A DNA stretch of 64,000 nt from Pseudomonas sp. KBW05 (GTDB lineage Bacteria; Pseudomonadota; Gammaproteobacteria; Pseudomonadales; Pseudomonadaceae), in NCBI RefSeq assembly GCF_003852405.1, contig NZ_QAJM01000018.1, forward strand, positions 186,001 through 250,000, in the 5' to 3' direction. Shown one piece after another: positions 36,412-44,346 of the stretch (the first letter of the stretch is position 1; every line of letters starts with the position of its first letter). The position numbers and the translations under genes are program-made. Under the pieces are notes generated by a model, which searched no databases, had not been told where the DNA came from, and saw only the letters and a list, made by a program, of their open reading frames with translations.

Positions 36412-37818
36412 ATGGGCTTGAATAACCAGTGGATGCAACGCGACCTCGCGGTGCTGTGGCATCCCTGCACCCAGATGAAAGACCACCAGCAACTGCCGCT
36501 GATCCCGATCAAACGGGGCGAAGGCGTGTGGCTGGAAGACTTCGAAGGCAAGCGCTACCTCGACGCCGTCAGTTCCTGGTGGGTCAACGTATTCGGCCAC
36601 GCCAACCCGCGCATCAACCAGCGCATCAAGGATCAGGTCGATCAGCTTGAGCATGTGATCCTTGCCGGTTTCAGCCACCAGCCGGTGATCGAGCTGTCCG
36701 AGCGCCTGGTCAAGATGACACCCGAAGGCCTGACCCGGTGCTTCTACGCCGATAACGGTTCATCGTGCATCGAAGTCGCGCTGAAAATGAGCTTTCACTA
36801 CTGGCTCAACCGTGGCCAGCCGAACAAAAAGCGCTTTGTCACCCTGACCAACAGCTACCACGGCGAAACCATCGCCGCGATGTCGGTGGGCGACGTGCCG
36901 CTGTTTACCGAGACCTACAAGGCGCTGCTGCTCGACACCATCAAGGTGCCCAGCCCGGATTGCTACCTGCGCCCCGAGGGCGTGAGCTGGGAGGACCACT
37001 CGCGCACGATGGCCCAGGTAATGGAACAGACCCTGGCCGAGCACCACGCCACCGTCGCCGCCGTGATCATCGAACCGCTGATCCAGGGCGCCGGCGGCAT
37101 GCGCATGTACCACCCGGTGTACCTCAAGCTGCTGCGCGAAGCCTGCGACCGCTACGGCGTGCACCTGATCCACGACGAAATCGCCGTGGGCTTCGGCCGC
37201 ACCGGCAGCATGTTCGCCTGTGAACAGGCCGGCATCCGCCCAGACTTCCTGTGCCTGTCCAAGGCCCTCACCGGCGGCTACCTGCCGCTGGCGGCCGTGG
37301 TCACCACCGACGACGTGTACGACGCCTTCTACGACGACTACCCGACGCTGCGCGCCTTCCTGCATTCCCACAGCTACACCGGCAACCCTCTGGCGTGCGC
37401 GGCGGCGTTGGCGACGCTGGATATCTTCGAAGAAGACAACGTCATCGAAAACAACAAGGCCCTGGCCCAGCGCATGGCCAGCGCCACCGCGCACCTGGTG
37501 GACCACCCGCACGTCTCGGAAGTGCGCCAGACCGGCATGGTGCTGGCGATCGAAATGGTCCAGGACAAAGCCACCAAGACCGCCTACCCGTGGCAGGAAC
37601 GCCGTGGCTTGAAGGTGTTCGAACACGCCCTGGAACGCGGCGCACTGTTGCGGCCGTTGGGCAGCGTGGTGTACTTCCTGCCGCCGTATGTGATTACGCC
37701 GGAGCAGATCGACTTCCTGGCCGAGGTGGCCAGTGAAGGGATCGATATCGCCACCAACAGCAGCGTCAGTGTTGCGGTGCCAGAAGATTTCCACCCAGGC
37801 TTCCGCGACCCCGGTTGA
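36412..37818 (+). CDS. bioA: Adenosylmethionine-8-amino-7-oxononanoate aminotransferase
   Basis: 468 aa from ATG 36412 with GAGGAG seven bases upstream. A class III aminotransferase: WHPCTQMKDHQ near the N-terminus is typical of BioA, LIHDEIAVGFGRTG holds the PLP Asp, and SKALTGGYLPLAA holds the PLP lysine. It converts KAPA to DAPA in biotin synthesis, using SAM as amino donor. The other bio genes are not in the window, as usual for Pseudomonas. Confidence 0.95.
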   Translation: MGLNNQWMQRDLAVLWHPCTQMKDHQQLPLIPIKRGEGVWLEDFEGKRYLDAVSSWWVNVFGHANPRINQRIKDQVDQLEHVILAGFSHQPVIELSERLVKMTPEGLTRCFYADNGSSCIEVALKMSFHYWLNRGQPNKKRFVTLTNSYHGETIAAMSVGDVPLFTETYKALLLDTIKVPSPDCYLRPEGVSWEDHSRTMAQVMEQTLAEHHATVAAVIIEPLIQGAGGMRMYHPVYLKLLREACDRYGVHLIHDEIAVGFGRTGSMFACEQAGIRPDFLCLSKALTGGYLPLAAVVTTDDVYDAFYDDYPTLRAFLHSHSYTGNPLACAAALATLDIFEEDNVIENNKALAQRMASATAHLVDHPHVSEVRQTGMVLAIEMVQDKATKTAYPWQERRGLKVFEHALERGALLRPLGSVVYFLPPYVITPEQIDFLAEVASEGIDIATNSSVSVAVPEDFHPGFRDPG

Positions 37819-37820
37819 TG

Positions 37821-37929
37821 TGTGGCGAGGGAGCTTGTCGAATCGTCGCACCGTCCCGCTGGAGTGCGAAGCGCTCCCAAAATCTTGGGGCCGCTACGCA
37901 GCCCAGCGGGAGCAAGCTCCCTCGCCACA
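37821..37929. repeat. Dispersed inverted repeat, family GGCGAGGGAGCTTG (copy 1)
   Basis: TGTGGCGAGGGAGCTTG at the left and CAAGCTCCCTCGCCACA at the right. The middle contains a further pair of GC-rich arms with GCTACGCAGCCCAGCGGGAG. It begins right after the bioA stop. Confidence 0.85.
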
Positions 37930-37968
37930 GTGACCTCGCTCCTACACAGAATTTTGCAGAGAACAGAA

Positions 37969-38688
37969 ATGAGACTGTCCCGTTTTTTCACCGACACCCC
38001 TCTGAGCCTCGGTGACGTTGAGTTGCCCGAAGCCCAGGCGCACTACATCAGCCGCGTACTGCGCATGGTCGAAGGCGACGCCGTGCAACTGTTCGACGGT
38101 TCCGGCCAGGAGTTCCTCGGCAGCCTGCTGGAAGTCGGCAAAAAGCGCGTCACCGTGCAACTCACCGAGCGCTTCAACGGCCAGACCGAATCACCGCTGC
38201 ACATCCACCTCGGCCAGGGCCTGTCCCGTGGCGAGCGGATGGACTGGGCGATTCAAAAAGCCACCGAACTGGGCGTCAACGCGATCACGCCGATCTTCAG
38301 CGAGCGCTGTGAAGTACGCCTCAAGGACGAACGCGCCGACAAGCGCCTGCTGCACTGGCGCCAGGTGGCGATCAGTGCCTGCGAGCAATGCGGGCGTTCG
38401 ACGGTACCGGTGATTCACCCGCCGCTGCTGCTGGCGGATTGGTTGAAGCAGACCGAAGCGGATTTGAAGCTGGTGCTGCACCCGGTGGCCGAGCCGATGG
38501 TCAGCCACGCCAAGCCGTCGAGCCTGGCGTTTTTGATCGGGCCTGAGGGTGGGTTGACGGACAATGAAGTGGAGGTCGCACAGGCTGCCGGCTACCACGC
38601 CGCGCGCCTTGGGCCGCGGGTGTTGCGTACCGAGACGGCGCCGGTGGTGGCTCTCAGTGTGGCCCAACAACTTTGGGGCGACTTCTAA
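37969..38688 (+). CDS. rsmE: 16S rRNA (uracil-1498-N3)-methyltransferase
   Basis: 239 aa, starting MRLSRFFTDTPLSLG at 37969. The SPOUT methyltransferase knot is seen in LAFLIGPEGGLTDNEV and RLGPRVLRTETAPVVAL, with the N-terminal PUA-like part in about 1-75. It methylates N3 of U1498 in 16S rRNA with SAM. In Pseudomonas it commonly lies beside bioA. Confidence 0.95.
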   Translation: MRLSRFFTDTPLSLGDVELPEAQAHYISRVLRMVEGDAVQLFDGSGQEFLGSLLEVGKKRVTVQLTERFNGQTESPLHIHLGQGLSRGERMDWAIQKATELGVNAITPIFSERCEVRLKDERADKRLLHWRQVAISACEQCGRSTVPVIHPPLLLADWLKQTEADLKLVLHPVAEPMVSHAKPSSLAFLIGPEGGLTDNEVEVAQAAGYHAARLGPRVLRTETAPVVALSVAQQLWGDF

Positions 38689-38715
38689 CGCCCCCTGTGC
38701 AAACCCAATTAAAAC

Positions 38716-38804
38716 TGTGGGAGCTGGCTTGCCTGCGATAGCGGTGTGTCAGTAAAAGATGTGCTGACTGAACCACCGCTATCGCAGGCAAGCCAGCTCC
38801 CACA
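38716..38804. repeat. Dispersed inverted repeat, family GAGCTGGCTTGCCTGCGAT (copy 1)
   Basis: TGTGGGAGCTGGCTTGCCTG with its inverse at the other end, and a second inner pair GCGGTG/CACCGC. Between rsmE and the binding-protein gene. Confidence 0.9.
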
Positions 38805-38831
38805 TTTGGATTGGGTTACCAAGTCACCCCA

Positions 38832-39734
38832 TCACTCCACTGGATCACTGACCGGCTTGGCAATAATCGCCTTCAACTCACTGGTCATCGGGAATTCCAG
38901 GTTCAAGCCCTTCGGCGGAATCGGCTGTTCAAACCAACGCTGGTAAATCCCATTGATCTCACCGCTACGGTACAGATCACCCAGGGTCTCGTTGACCACC
39001 GCGAGAAACTGCGGGTCATCCTTGCGCACCATGCAGCTGTAGATTTCCCGGGATTGCTCCTCGCCCACCACCACCCAGTTGTGCGGGTCCTTGGCCTTGG
39101 CGCGCTCGCCATAGAGCAACGCGTCATCCATGTAGAACGCCGCCGCGCGGCCTGTCTCCAGCATCTTGAACGCTTCGCCATGGTCCTTGGCGCTGATCAC
39201 GAACATATTGGCTTTGTGCTCGGCGTTATAGCTCTTGAGAAACCGCTCGTTGGTGGTACCGGCCGTGGTGACCACGTTCTTGCCCGCCAGGTCGGCAAAG
39301 CCTTTGATGCCGCTGTCCTTGCCGGTCAGCAACTGGCCCTTCACATAGATAAACCCGTAGGAAAACGCCACCTGCTTCTGCCGCTCGGCAGTCACCCCGG
39401 TGGAGCCACACTCCAGGTCCACCGTGCCGTTTTGCACCAGCGGGATACGGGTTTGCGAGGTCACCAGGTTGTACTTCACATTGAGGTTGGCCACCCCGGT
39501 TTTCTGCTGGATACGCTCGACAATCTTGTTCGCCAGCTCCACTGAATACCCCATGGGCTTACCGCTGTGATCACCCACGTAGGAAAACGGCACCGACGCA
39601 TCGCGATAACCCAAGGTGATGGACTTGGCGCTGGCGATCTTGGCCAGCGCGCCGTCCAGCGGTGCCGGGGTCGCCTGGGCCTGTGCGCCCAACAACAGCC
39701 CCAGGGTGCAGCCGGTCAACAGGATCTTTTTCAT
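38832..39734 (-). CDS. Amino-acid ABC transporter substrate-binding protein
   Basis: 300 aa with a signal peptide (about 1-21, ending AQAQA). It resembles the glutamate/aspartate-binding group: SITLGYRDASVPFSYVGD, MGYSVELANKIVERI, DLECGSTGVTAERQKQVAFS (with the acidic-ligand pocket). No permease or ATPase genes are nearby. It is the last gene of a dehydrogenase-RidA-binding-protein operon, so the ligand may be a D-amino acid or an acidic amino acid. Confidence 0.88.
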   Translation of the reverse strand: MKKILLTGCTLGLLLGAQAQATPAPLDGALAKIASAKSITLGYRDASVPFSYVGDHSGKPMGYSVELANKIVERIQQKTGVANLNVKYNLVTSQTRIPLVQNGTVDLECGSTGVTAERQKQVAFSYGFIYVKGQLLTGKDSGIKGFADLAGKNVVTTAGTTNERFLKSYNAEHKANMFVISAKDHGEAFKMLETGRAAAFYMDDALLYGERAKAKDPHNWVVVGEEQSREIYSCMVRKDDPQFLAVVNETLGDLYRSGEINGIYQRWFEQPIPPKGLNLEFPMTSELKAIIAKPVSDPVE

Positions 39735-39758
39735 TGTTATTCTCCGTTGGTCTTTGAA

Positions 39759-40109
39759 TTAGTTACGTACAGCGATCACGCTGATTTCCACCAGCACACT
39801 CGGGCGCGCCAGTTCGGCTTGCAGGGTGGTGCGCGTCGGCGCCATGCCCGGCGACAGCCAGGCACTCCACACCTCGTTCATCGGCGCAAAACCACTGCCG
39901 ATGTCTTTCAAGTAAATCGTCGCATTCAGCAGATGGTCCTTGTCGCTGCCGGCCTGGGCCAACAGCGCGTCGATCTTGGCCAACACTTCGCGGGTTTGCG
40001 TGGCCACGTCCAGGCCGTCGCCCGGTACCTGGCCCGAGAGGAACACCAGGTCCTTGAACGTGACGGCGCCGGACAGTCGGTCGTTGCTGCTGATTCGGTT
40101 GATGGTCAT
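39759..40109 (-). CDS. RidA/YjgF-family protein
   Basis: 116 aa with the RidA fold: LVFLSGQVPGDGLDVATQTREVLAKIDALL and the C-terminal TRTTLQAELARPSVLVEISVIA. The arginine that binds the carboxylate of imine substrates is present as TRTT. RidA proteins hydrolyse reactive enamines/imines from amino-acid breakdown. That suits its place 10 bases after a D-amino-acid dehydrogenase gene, which produces imines. Confidence 0.9.
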   Translation of the reverse strand: MTINRISSNDRLSGAVTFKDLVFLSGQVPGDGLDVATQTREVLAKIDALLAQAGSDKDHLLNATIYLKDIGSGFAPMNEVWSAWLSPGMAPTRTTLQAELARPSVLVEISVIAVRN

Positions 40110-40119
40110 GGCTGCATCC

Positions 40120-41361
40120 TTAAGCGGCGCGGGGCGCCAGGCCCTGCATATCGATGGAAGGGACGTGTTGGCCGATCAATTCGGCGAGCAGTTGGCCGCT
40201 GCCGCAGGCCAGGGTGAACCCCAGCGCACCATGGCCGAGGTTCAGCCACAGGTTGCGGTACTGGCCGGCGCCAATCAGCGGCACGCCGGTCGGGGTGGCC
40301 GGGCGCATGCCGGCCCATTCCACGGCATGGGCGTAGTCGCCGGCCAGCGGAAAAGTCTCAAGCGCCTGGCGTTTCATCAGCGCCAGGCGCTTGGGTTCAA
40401 GGCTGGCATCAAAACCGACGATATCCACCATGGCCGCCACCCGCAATTGCTCGCCGAGGCGTGCGTAGACGATCTTGCGGTCATAGTCGGTGATGCTCAC
40501 ATTCGGCGCCCGGTGCTGCGCGCCAATCGGCACGCTGAGGCTGTAGCCTTTCAACGGATACAGCGGCAGCGACACGCCCAAATCGGCGCTGCGATAACCG
40601 GCGGCAAGCACCAGTTGCTCGACCGGCATCACCTCGACGCCCAACTCGATGGCCTGCACCACGCCGTACGCATGACGCAGCCCGCTGACCTTGCGCCCCA
40701 GCAAAAACCGGCAACGCCCGGACGCTTCCAGCCGCGCCGCCAAGCGCTGGCAGAAGGCGTGACAGTCGGCCACCTCTTCGTTCGGCGTATAGATCCCACC
40801 GACAAAACCGCCCCCCGCCAACGCCGGCTCCAGGCTCGCGCAATCGGCGGCCGACAGCACTTGCTGTTGCAGGATATCGGCGACCTTGCTGCGCGCGTGC
40901 TCAAAGGAGCTGGCGTTACGAAAGGTCACCAGCTTGCCATTGCGCCGCCAGTCGAAACCGTCCAGGCGATCATCCTCACGCCATTGCTGCAACGTCGTCT
41001 GGCTCAGCGACGCCAGGCGCAGCAAGTGCGCGGCATTGCGCTGGTTGACCGAGCCCCGGCAGGCGCCGAGAAACGCGGCCATCCAGCGCCATTGCTGCGG
41101 GTCGAGGCGTGGGCGCAGCTTCAATGGCGAGTCACCGCGCAGCAACCAACCAATGGCTTGCAGCGGCACGCCGGCATCGGCCAGCGGCGCGACATAGCGG
41201 TAGGACAATTGCCCACCGTTGGCGAAGCTGGTCTCGCTGCCCAGGCTGTCGCGGGCGTCGATCACCGTCACTTCATGGCCGGCGCGCACCAGCGCATAGG
41301 CGCTCGCCAAGCCAATAACCCCGCCACCGATGATGCAAACCTGCCTGCCCATCCCCGCCAC
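40120..41361 (-). CDS. D-amino-acid dehydrogenase, DadA-like
   Basis: 413 aa (or 410 from the ATG at 41352). FAD-binding Rossmann motif at the N-terminus (VCIIGGGVIGLASAYALVRAG), SFANGGQLSY as in DadA, and GMRPATPTGVPLIG near the C-terminus. It oxidatively deaminates D-amino acids and passes electrons to the respiratory chain. No alanine racemase lies next to it, so it is not the dadAX locus but a paralogous module with RidA and a binding protein. Confidence 0.88.
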   Translation of the reverse strand: MAGMGRQVCIIGGGVIGLASAYALVRAGHEVTVIDARDSLGSETSFANGGQLSYRYVAPLADAGVPLQAIGWLLRGDSPLKLRPRLDPQQWRWMAAFLGACRGSVNQRNAAHLLRLASLSQTTLQQWREDDRLDGFDWRRNGKLVTFRNASSFEHARSKVADILQQQVLSAADCASLEPALAGGGFVGGIYTPNEEVADCHAFCQRLAARLEASGRCRFLLGRKVSGLRHAYGVVQAIELGVEVMPVEQLVLAAGYRSADLGVSLPLYPLKGYSLSVPIGAQHRAPNVSITDYDRKIVYARLGEQLRVAAMVDIVGFDASLEPKRLALMKRQALETFPLAGDYAHAVEWAGMRPATPTGVPLIGAGQYRNLWLNLGHGALGFTLACGSGQLLAELIGQHVPSIDMQGLAPRAA

Positions 41362-41435
41362 CCACCGTTGAATTAAGAGGGCTCAAGACTAGGGGCAGGT
41401 GACAGGCCACCGACAATGAATAAAGATGGGCCACC

Positions 41436-41453
41436 TATAAACAAAGGTTATGG
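41436..41453. promoter_or_regulatory. LysR-type binding site candidate
   Basis: T(41438)-N11-A(41450) inside the imperfect dyad CCTATAAAC-aaa-GGTTATGG. It lies just upstream of the LysR-type gene and about 75 bases from the divergent dehydrogenase start, where a regulator of both would bind. Confidence 0.5.
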
Positions 41454-41460
41454 ACTTGCC

Positions 41461-42363
41461 ATGCGCCTGCGTCATATCGAAATCTTCCAGGCCATCCGCC
41501 AGACCGGCTCCGTCAGCGCCGCCGCGCAGTTGCTGCACGTGTCGCAACCGGCGGTAACCAAGGTGTTGCAGCACGCCGAGTTGCAGCTGGGTTTCCCGCT
41601 GTTTCTGCGAGTGCGCGGCAAATTGCAGCCCACCCCGGAAGCGTTGGCGCTGGAACGTGAGGTCGAGAAAGTCACCGAAAGCCTGCAAGGCGTGCGGCGC
41701 CTGGCCAAAAGCCTGCGCCGCGCACCGGGCCAGAGCGTGCGCATCGGCGCCATCCCCGCGCTGGCGCTGTCACTGCTGCCACCGGCGATCCTGGAGTGGA
41801 AACGCGACTACCCGGACATGGCCTGCGAGCTGTCCAGCGACCACAGCCGCGAGCTGGTGCAGAAGCTGCTGATGCGTGAGATCGATCTGGCGCTCACCCT
41901 AAACTTCTCCGGGCATCCGGGGTTGACCACGCAAGTGCTGGCCAATGGCGTGTTGGTGGCGTTGGCGTCCAAAGGCTATTGGTCTGACGCCGATTTGAGC
42001 ACGCCGCTGCCCTTGGCGGATCTGGCGGGCACGCCGTTGATCGGCCTGTCCAGCGCCGACCCGCTGGCGGCAAAACTCGACAGCTACCTGGAAAACGTCG
42101 ACCCACCGCCACGGGTGACGATCTCGGTGCAAACCTATTCCCTGGCCCGCGCCATGGTGGAATCCGGCGCCGGCCTCACGGTGATCGACCCCTTCACCGC
42201 ACTTGGTGCCTCGACCGCCACTACCTGTATCCGCACGCTGACACCGCCGCTGCCGATCACGCTGTATGCGCTGACCCGCGCGGATGAGCCGCCGCCGCAT
42301 ATGTTGGCGAAGCTACTAGAGATATTTGGCCAGCGCGCCCAAGAACTGCTGCAACGTTTGTAA
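41461..42363 (+). CDS. LysR-type transcriptional regulator
   Basis: 300 aa from ATG 41461 (MRLRHIEIFQAIRQTGSVSAAA). N-terminal winged helix (about 1-60, SQPAVTKVLQHAELQLGFPLF) and a periplasmic-binding-like effector domain (about 90-295). Divergent from the dehydrogenase-RidA-binding-protein operon, which it most likely controls in response to an amino acid. Confidence 0.92.
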   Translation: MRLRHIEIFQAIRQTGSVSAAAQLLHVSQPAVTKVLQHAELQLGFPLFLRVRGKLQPTPEALALEREVEKVTESLQGVRRLAKSLRRAPGQSVRIGAIPALALSLLPPAILEWKRDYPDMACELSSDHSRELVQKLLMREIDLALTLNFSGHPGLTTQVLANGVLVALASKGYWSDADLSTPLPLADLAGTPLIGLSSADPLAAKLDSYLENVDPPPRVTISVQTYSLARAMVESGAGLTVIDPFTALGASTATTCIRTLTPPLPITLYALTRADEPPPHMLAKLLEIFGQRAQELLQRL

Positions 42364-42380
42364 GTGCACCAAAGATCCAA

Positions 42381-42469
42381 TGTGGGAGCTGGCTTGCCTG
42401 CGATGGCGGTGGGTCAGCTAAAAATGTATCAACTGACAGCCCGCTATCGCAGGCAAGCCAGCTCCCACA
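42381..42469. repeat. Dispersed inverted repeat, family GAGCTGGCTTGCCTGCGAT (copy 2)
   Basis: Same outer arms as the copy at 38716, with GATGGCGG in place of GATAGCGG on the left side. Between the LysR-type gene and the hemolysin-III gene, near both stops. Confidence 0.9.
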
Positions 42470-42488
42470 TTTGGATTTTTGTCGGCTG

Positions 42489-43106
42489 TCAGAGCACATA
42501 CCGCATGATCGCCACAAAATGCAGCAAACTCCCGCCAATCACAAACAAGTGCCAGATCCCATGGGAATGCCGCAAGCGATCCTCCAGAGCAAAAAAGATG
42601 ATGCCAACGGTATACAACACCCCACCCGCCGCTAGCCAGGTAAACCCCGCCGTCCCCAATGCAGCGATCAACGGCTTGACCGCCACCAACACAATCCAGC
42701 CCATCACCGCATAAATCACGATCGACAGGATGCGCGCCTCGGAACGCGGTTTGATCTCTTGCAAAATGCCAATCACCGCCAGCCCCCACACAATCCCGAA
42801 CAACGTCCAACCCCAAGGGCCGCGTAGCGTCACCAGGCAAAACGGCGTGTAACTGCCGGCGATCAACAGGTAGATCGAAAAGTGATCGACCTTCTGCATG
42901 ATCTCTTTCCGCCGCCCACGCACGCTGTGGTACACGGTGGACGCGCTGTACAGCACCAGCAGCGTGACGCCATAGATCGCCACGCTGACAATCTTCCAGG
43001 GGCTGCCATCCAGGCTCGCCACCACCAACATCCACACCGCCCCCGCAAAGGCCGCGACCGCGCCGAGCAGGTGGCTCCAGGCGTTGAATCGTTCACCGTG
43101 ATACAT
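42489..43106 (-). CDS. Hemolysin III / PAQR-family membrane protein
   Basis: 205 aa from ATG 43106 (MYHGERFNAWSHLLG). Seven hydrophobic segments. The metal-binding signature of the family is visible: Ser-His in NAWSHLLGA, STVYHSVRG with KVDHFSIY, and the C-terminal HSHGIWHLFV with two histidines. Related to TrhA/YqfA, which affect membrane lipid homeostasis. The name hemolysin is historical. Confidence 0.9.
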   Translation of the reverse strand: MYHGERFNAWSHLLGAVAAFAGAVWMLVVASLDGSPWKIVSVAIYGVTLLVLYSASTVYHSVRGRRKEIMQKVDHFSIYLLIAGSYTPFCLVTLRGPWGWTLFGIVWGLAVIGILQEIKPRSEARILSIVIYAVMGWIVLVAVKPLIAALGTAGFTWLAAGGVLYTVGIIFFALEDRLRHSHGIWHLFVIGGSLLHFVAIMRYVL

Positions 43107-43190
43107 GCGCCACTGACCTCCAAATCCCGTTAGCGATGAGGGGCAAGGGTCTAGCGTTGTGAGGGAGAGTGCAAGGGGCTCGCCAAAGTG

Positions 43191-43224
43191 TCCCAAAAAG
43201 GGACCGATAGGTCCCTTTTTGGGA
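43191..43224. terminator. Perfect 15-bp hairpin below the DUF6124 gene
   Basis: TCCCAAAAAGGGACC (43191-43205), loop GATA, GGTCCCTTTTTGGGA (43210-43224). The arms are perfectly complementary. It begins 12 bases beyond the DUF6124 stop. The A/T tract is inside the stem rather than after it, so it may protect RNA ends rather than act as a standard terminator. Confidence 0.6.
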
Positions 43225-43235
43225 ACGATCAAGTG

Positions 43236-43481
43236 TTAAGCCGCAGATGAGGGGGAAATCTGCTCCAGCGCTCGATCCACCAACAACTGCCCAAGCTCTG
43301 CCATTTGCTGGATCCCGAGCATGATTGCGCGCTGGGAGGTGTCCAGGTCGAAGGCCAGGTTGCAGGTCATGGCGTTGAGGGACGACAGGGTTTCGCTGGC
43401 GTTGATCAGCAGGGCTTCGGTGTCTTGGTGAGGGTTGACGGTGAAGAGGTGGGTGGGGGGATTGGGGGTCGGTTTGATCAT
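43236..43481 (-). CDS. DUF6124 small protein
   Basis: 81 aa. MIKPTPNPP at the start, LFTVNPHQDTEALLINASE and AMTCNLAFDLDTSQRAIMLGIQQMAELGQLLVDRALE are typical of a Pseudomonas-specific small helical family (DUF6124, related to DUF3077). Function unknown. Start ATG 43481 has AGGAG seven bases upstream, and that site lies inside a repeat that can be sequestered (see leader 43482-43702). Confidence 0.85.
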   Translation of the reverse strand: MIKPTPNPPTHLFTVNPHQDTEALLINASETLSSLNAMTCNLAFDLDTSQRAIMLGIQQMAELGQLLVDRALEQISPSSAA

Positions 43482-43702
43482 GATGAAGCTCCTAAACAGT
43501 CAGTAAGGAGCGCCACCGTTCGCTTGCACGCGAATGAGGGTGGCGACCGTGCGCAGGTGTGCAAGACCGGGCCTGTTTAGGACACCCAGCAGGTCCGAAG
43601 ACCTCCTGCGCGCAGCCGCCATAAAGCAGCGAGCACAAAAAACGCCCGTTGGATGGCTGGGCGTTTGTACGCCTAAACAGTTTCGTCGGACTTGCACGTC
43701 CG
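43482..43702 (-). promoter_or_regulatory. Structured leader of the DUF6124 gene with alternative pairings
   Basis: Read 5' to 3' on the minus strand. (1) Hairpin CGGAC-GTGCAA-GTCCG (43702-43687). (2) CTGTTTAGG (43680-43672). (3) A terminator-like hairpin. (4) Small hairpin AGGTC-TTCG-GACCT. (5) CCTAAACAG (43581-43573). (6) TTGCAC (43564-43559). (7) Hairpin CGCCACC...GGTGGCG (43545-43511) with inner stem TTCGC/GCGAA and loop GTGCAA. (8) CTGTTTAGG-AG (43499-43489), which is the ribosome binding site. Elements 5 and 6 can pair with 2 and the loop of 1, or with 8 and the loop of 7. The second pairing would hide the ribosome binding site. Confidence 0.6.
43636..43666 (-). terminator. Terminator-like hairpin inside the DUF6124 leader
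   Basis: On the minus strand AAACGCCC (43666-43659), an 11-base loop, GGGCGTTT (43647-43640), then further T. It is 155 bases upstream of the DUF6124 start and no gene ends above it on that strand, so it suggests attenuation within the leader. Confidence 0.65.
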
Positions 43703-43914
43703 TGTCACCGTTTTTTGCGATGACGGGACGAAGACTAGGCGCGCCGACCGCACGCGACAAGTTCATGCCTGGCCCAAAATCTTGCAGGAAAAATCCGAGG
43801 CATCGCCCAACGTCGGCAGACAAGAAGTTTCATACAGCGTTTTAGGGTTGTTGCTAGGAACTGACACTTTTAGCCTCTTTAGCCGAATGCCCAGCGCCAT
43901 AAGAAGGATCCAGA
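43703..43914. other. Gap upstream of the higA-like gene
   Basis: No gene accepted. Promoters for the DUF6124 leader (minus) and the higA-like gene (plus) should lie here. A plus-strand frame 43534-43845 is Arg/Pro-rich, overlaps the structured leader and is rejected. No HigB-type toxin is present. Confidence 0.4.
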
Positions 43915-44199
43915 ATGCCCATACACACTCCCCCTCACCCAGGCGAAATCCTGCTTGAAGACGTGATCCCTGCCCTGGGCATCACCATCACCGAAATGGC
44001 CCGGCATCTGGGGTTTGCTCGTGAGACGTTTTCAAGGATTTTGCACGGGCGTGCGCCGGTCAGCCCGGACTTGGCGGTGCGGCTGGAACGGGCAGGCGTG
44101 AGTACCGGGCAGCTGTGGCTGTCGATGCAGAGTGCTTATGATTTGTGGCAGGCCGAGCATCGGGAACAGCCGGTGATTGAGCGGTTTGCGCGGATTTAG
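43915..44199 (+). CDS. HigA-family antitoxin-like regulator, no toxin adjacent
   Basis: 94 aa. MPIHTPPHPGEILLEDVIPALG is the typical HigA/VapI start, followed by an Xre helix-turn-helix (about 24-62; ITITEMARHLGFARETFSRIL). In pairs the toxin HigB lies directly upstream; here no such gene is found in the preceding 430 bases. It may be a stand-alone regulator or the survivor of a decayed pair. Confidence 0.8.
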   Translation: MPIHTPPHPGEILLEDVIPALGITITEMARHLGFARETFSRILHGRAPVSPDLAVRLERAGVSTGQLWLSMQSAYDLWQAEHREQPVIERFARI

Positions 44200-44234
44200 T
44201 AGCAGGCACGGTCTCCCAAACACAGAAGATCCAC

Positions 44235-44323
44235 TGTGGGAGCTGGCTTGCCTGCGATAGCAGTGTGTCAGCCAGTGCATCAACATCTGATACACCGCTA
44301 TCACAGGCAAGCCAGCTCCCACA
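44235..44323. repeat. Dispersed inverted repeat, family GAGCTGGCTTGCCTGCGAT (copy 3)
   Basis: TGTGGGAGCTGGCTTGCCTG and its inverse. One arm has TATCACAGGC in place of TATCGCAGGC. Between the higA-like gene and chpC, at both 3' ends. Confidence 0.9.
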
Positions 44324-44346
44324 TTCGATCTTCACAGGGTTTGAGA

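Noticed and set aside
43534-43845. 103-codon plus-strand frame and its 107-codon minus-strand counterpart
   Set aside because: Arg/Pro/Cys-rich without a domain, and both overlap the structured DUF6124 leader, whose pairings explain the sequence better.
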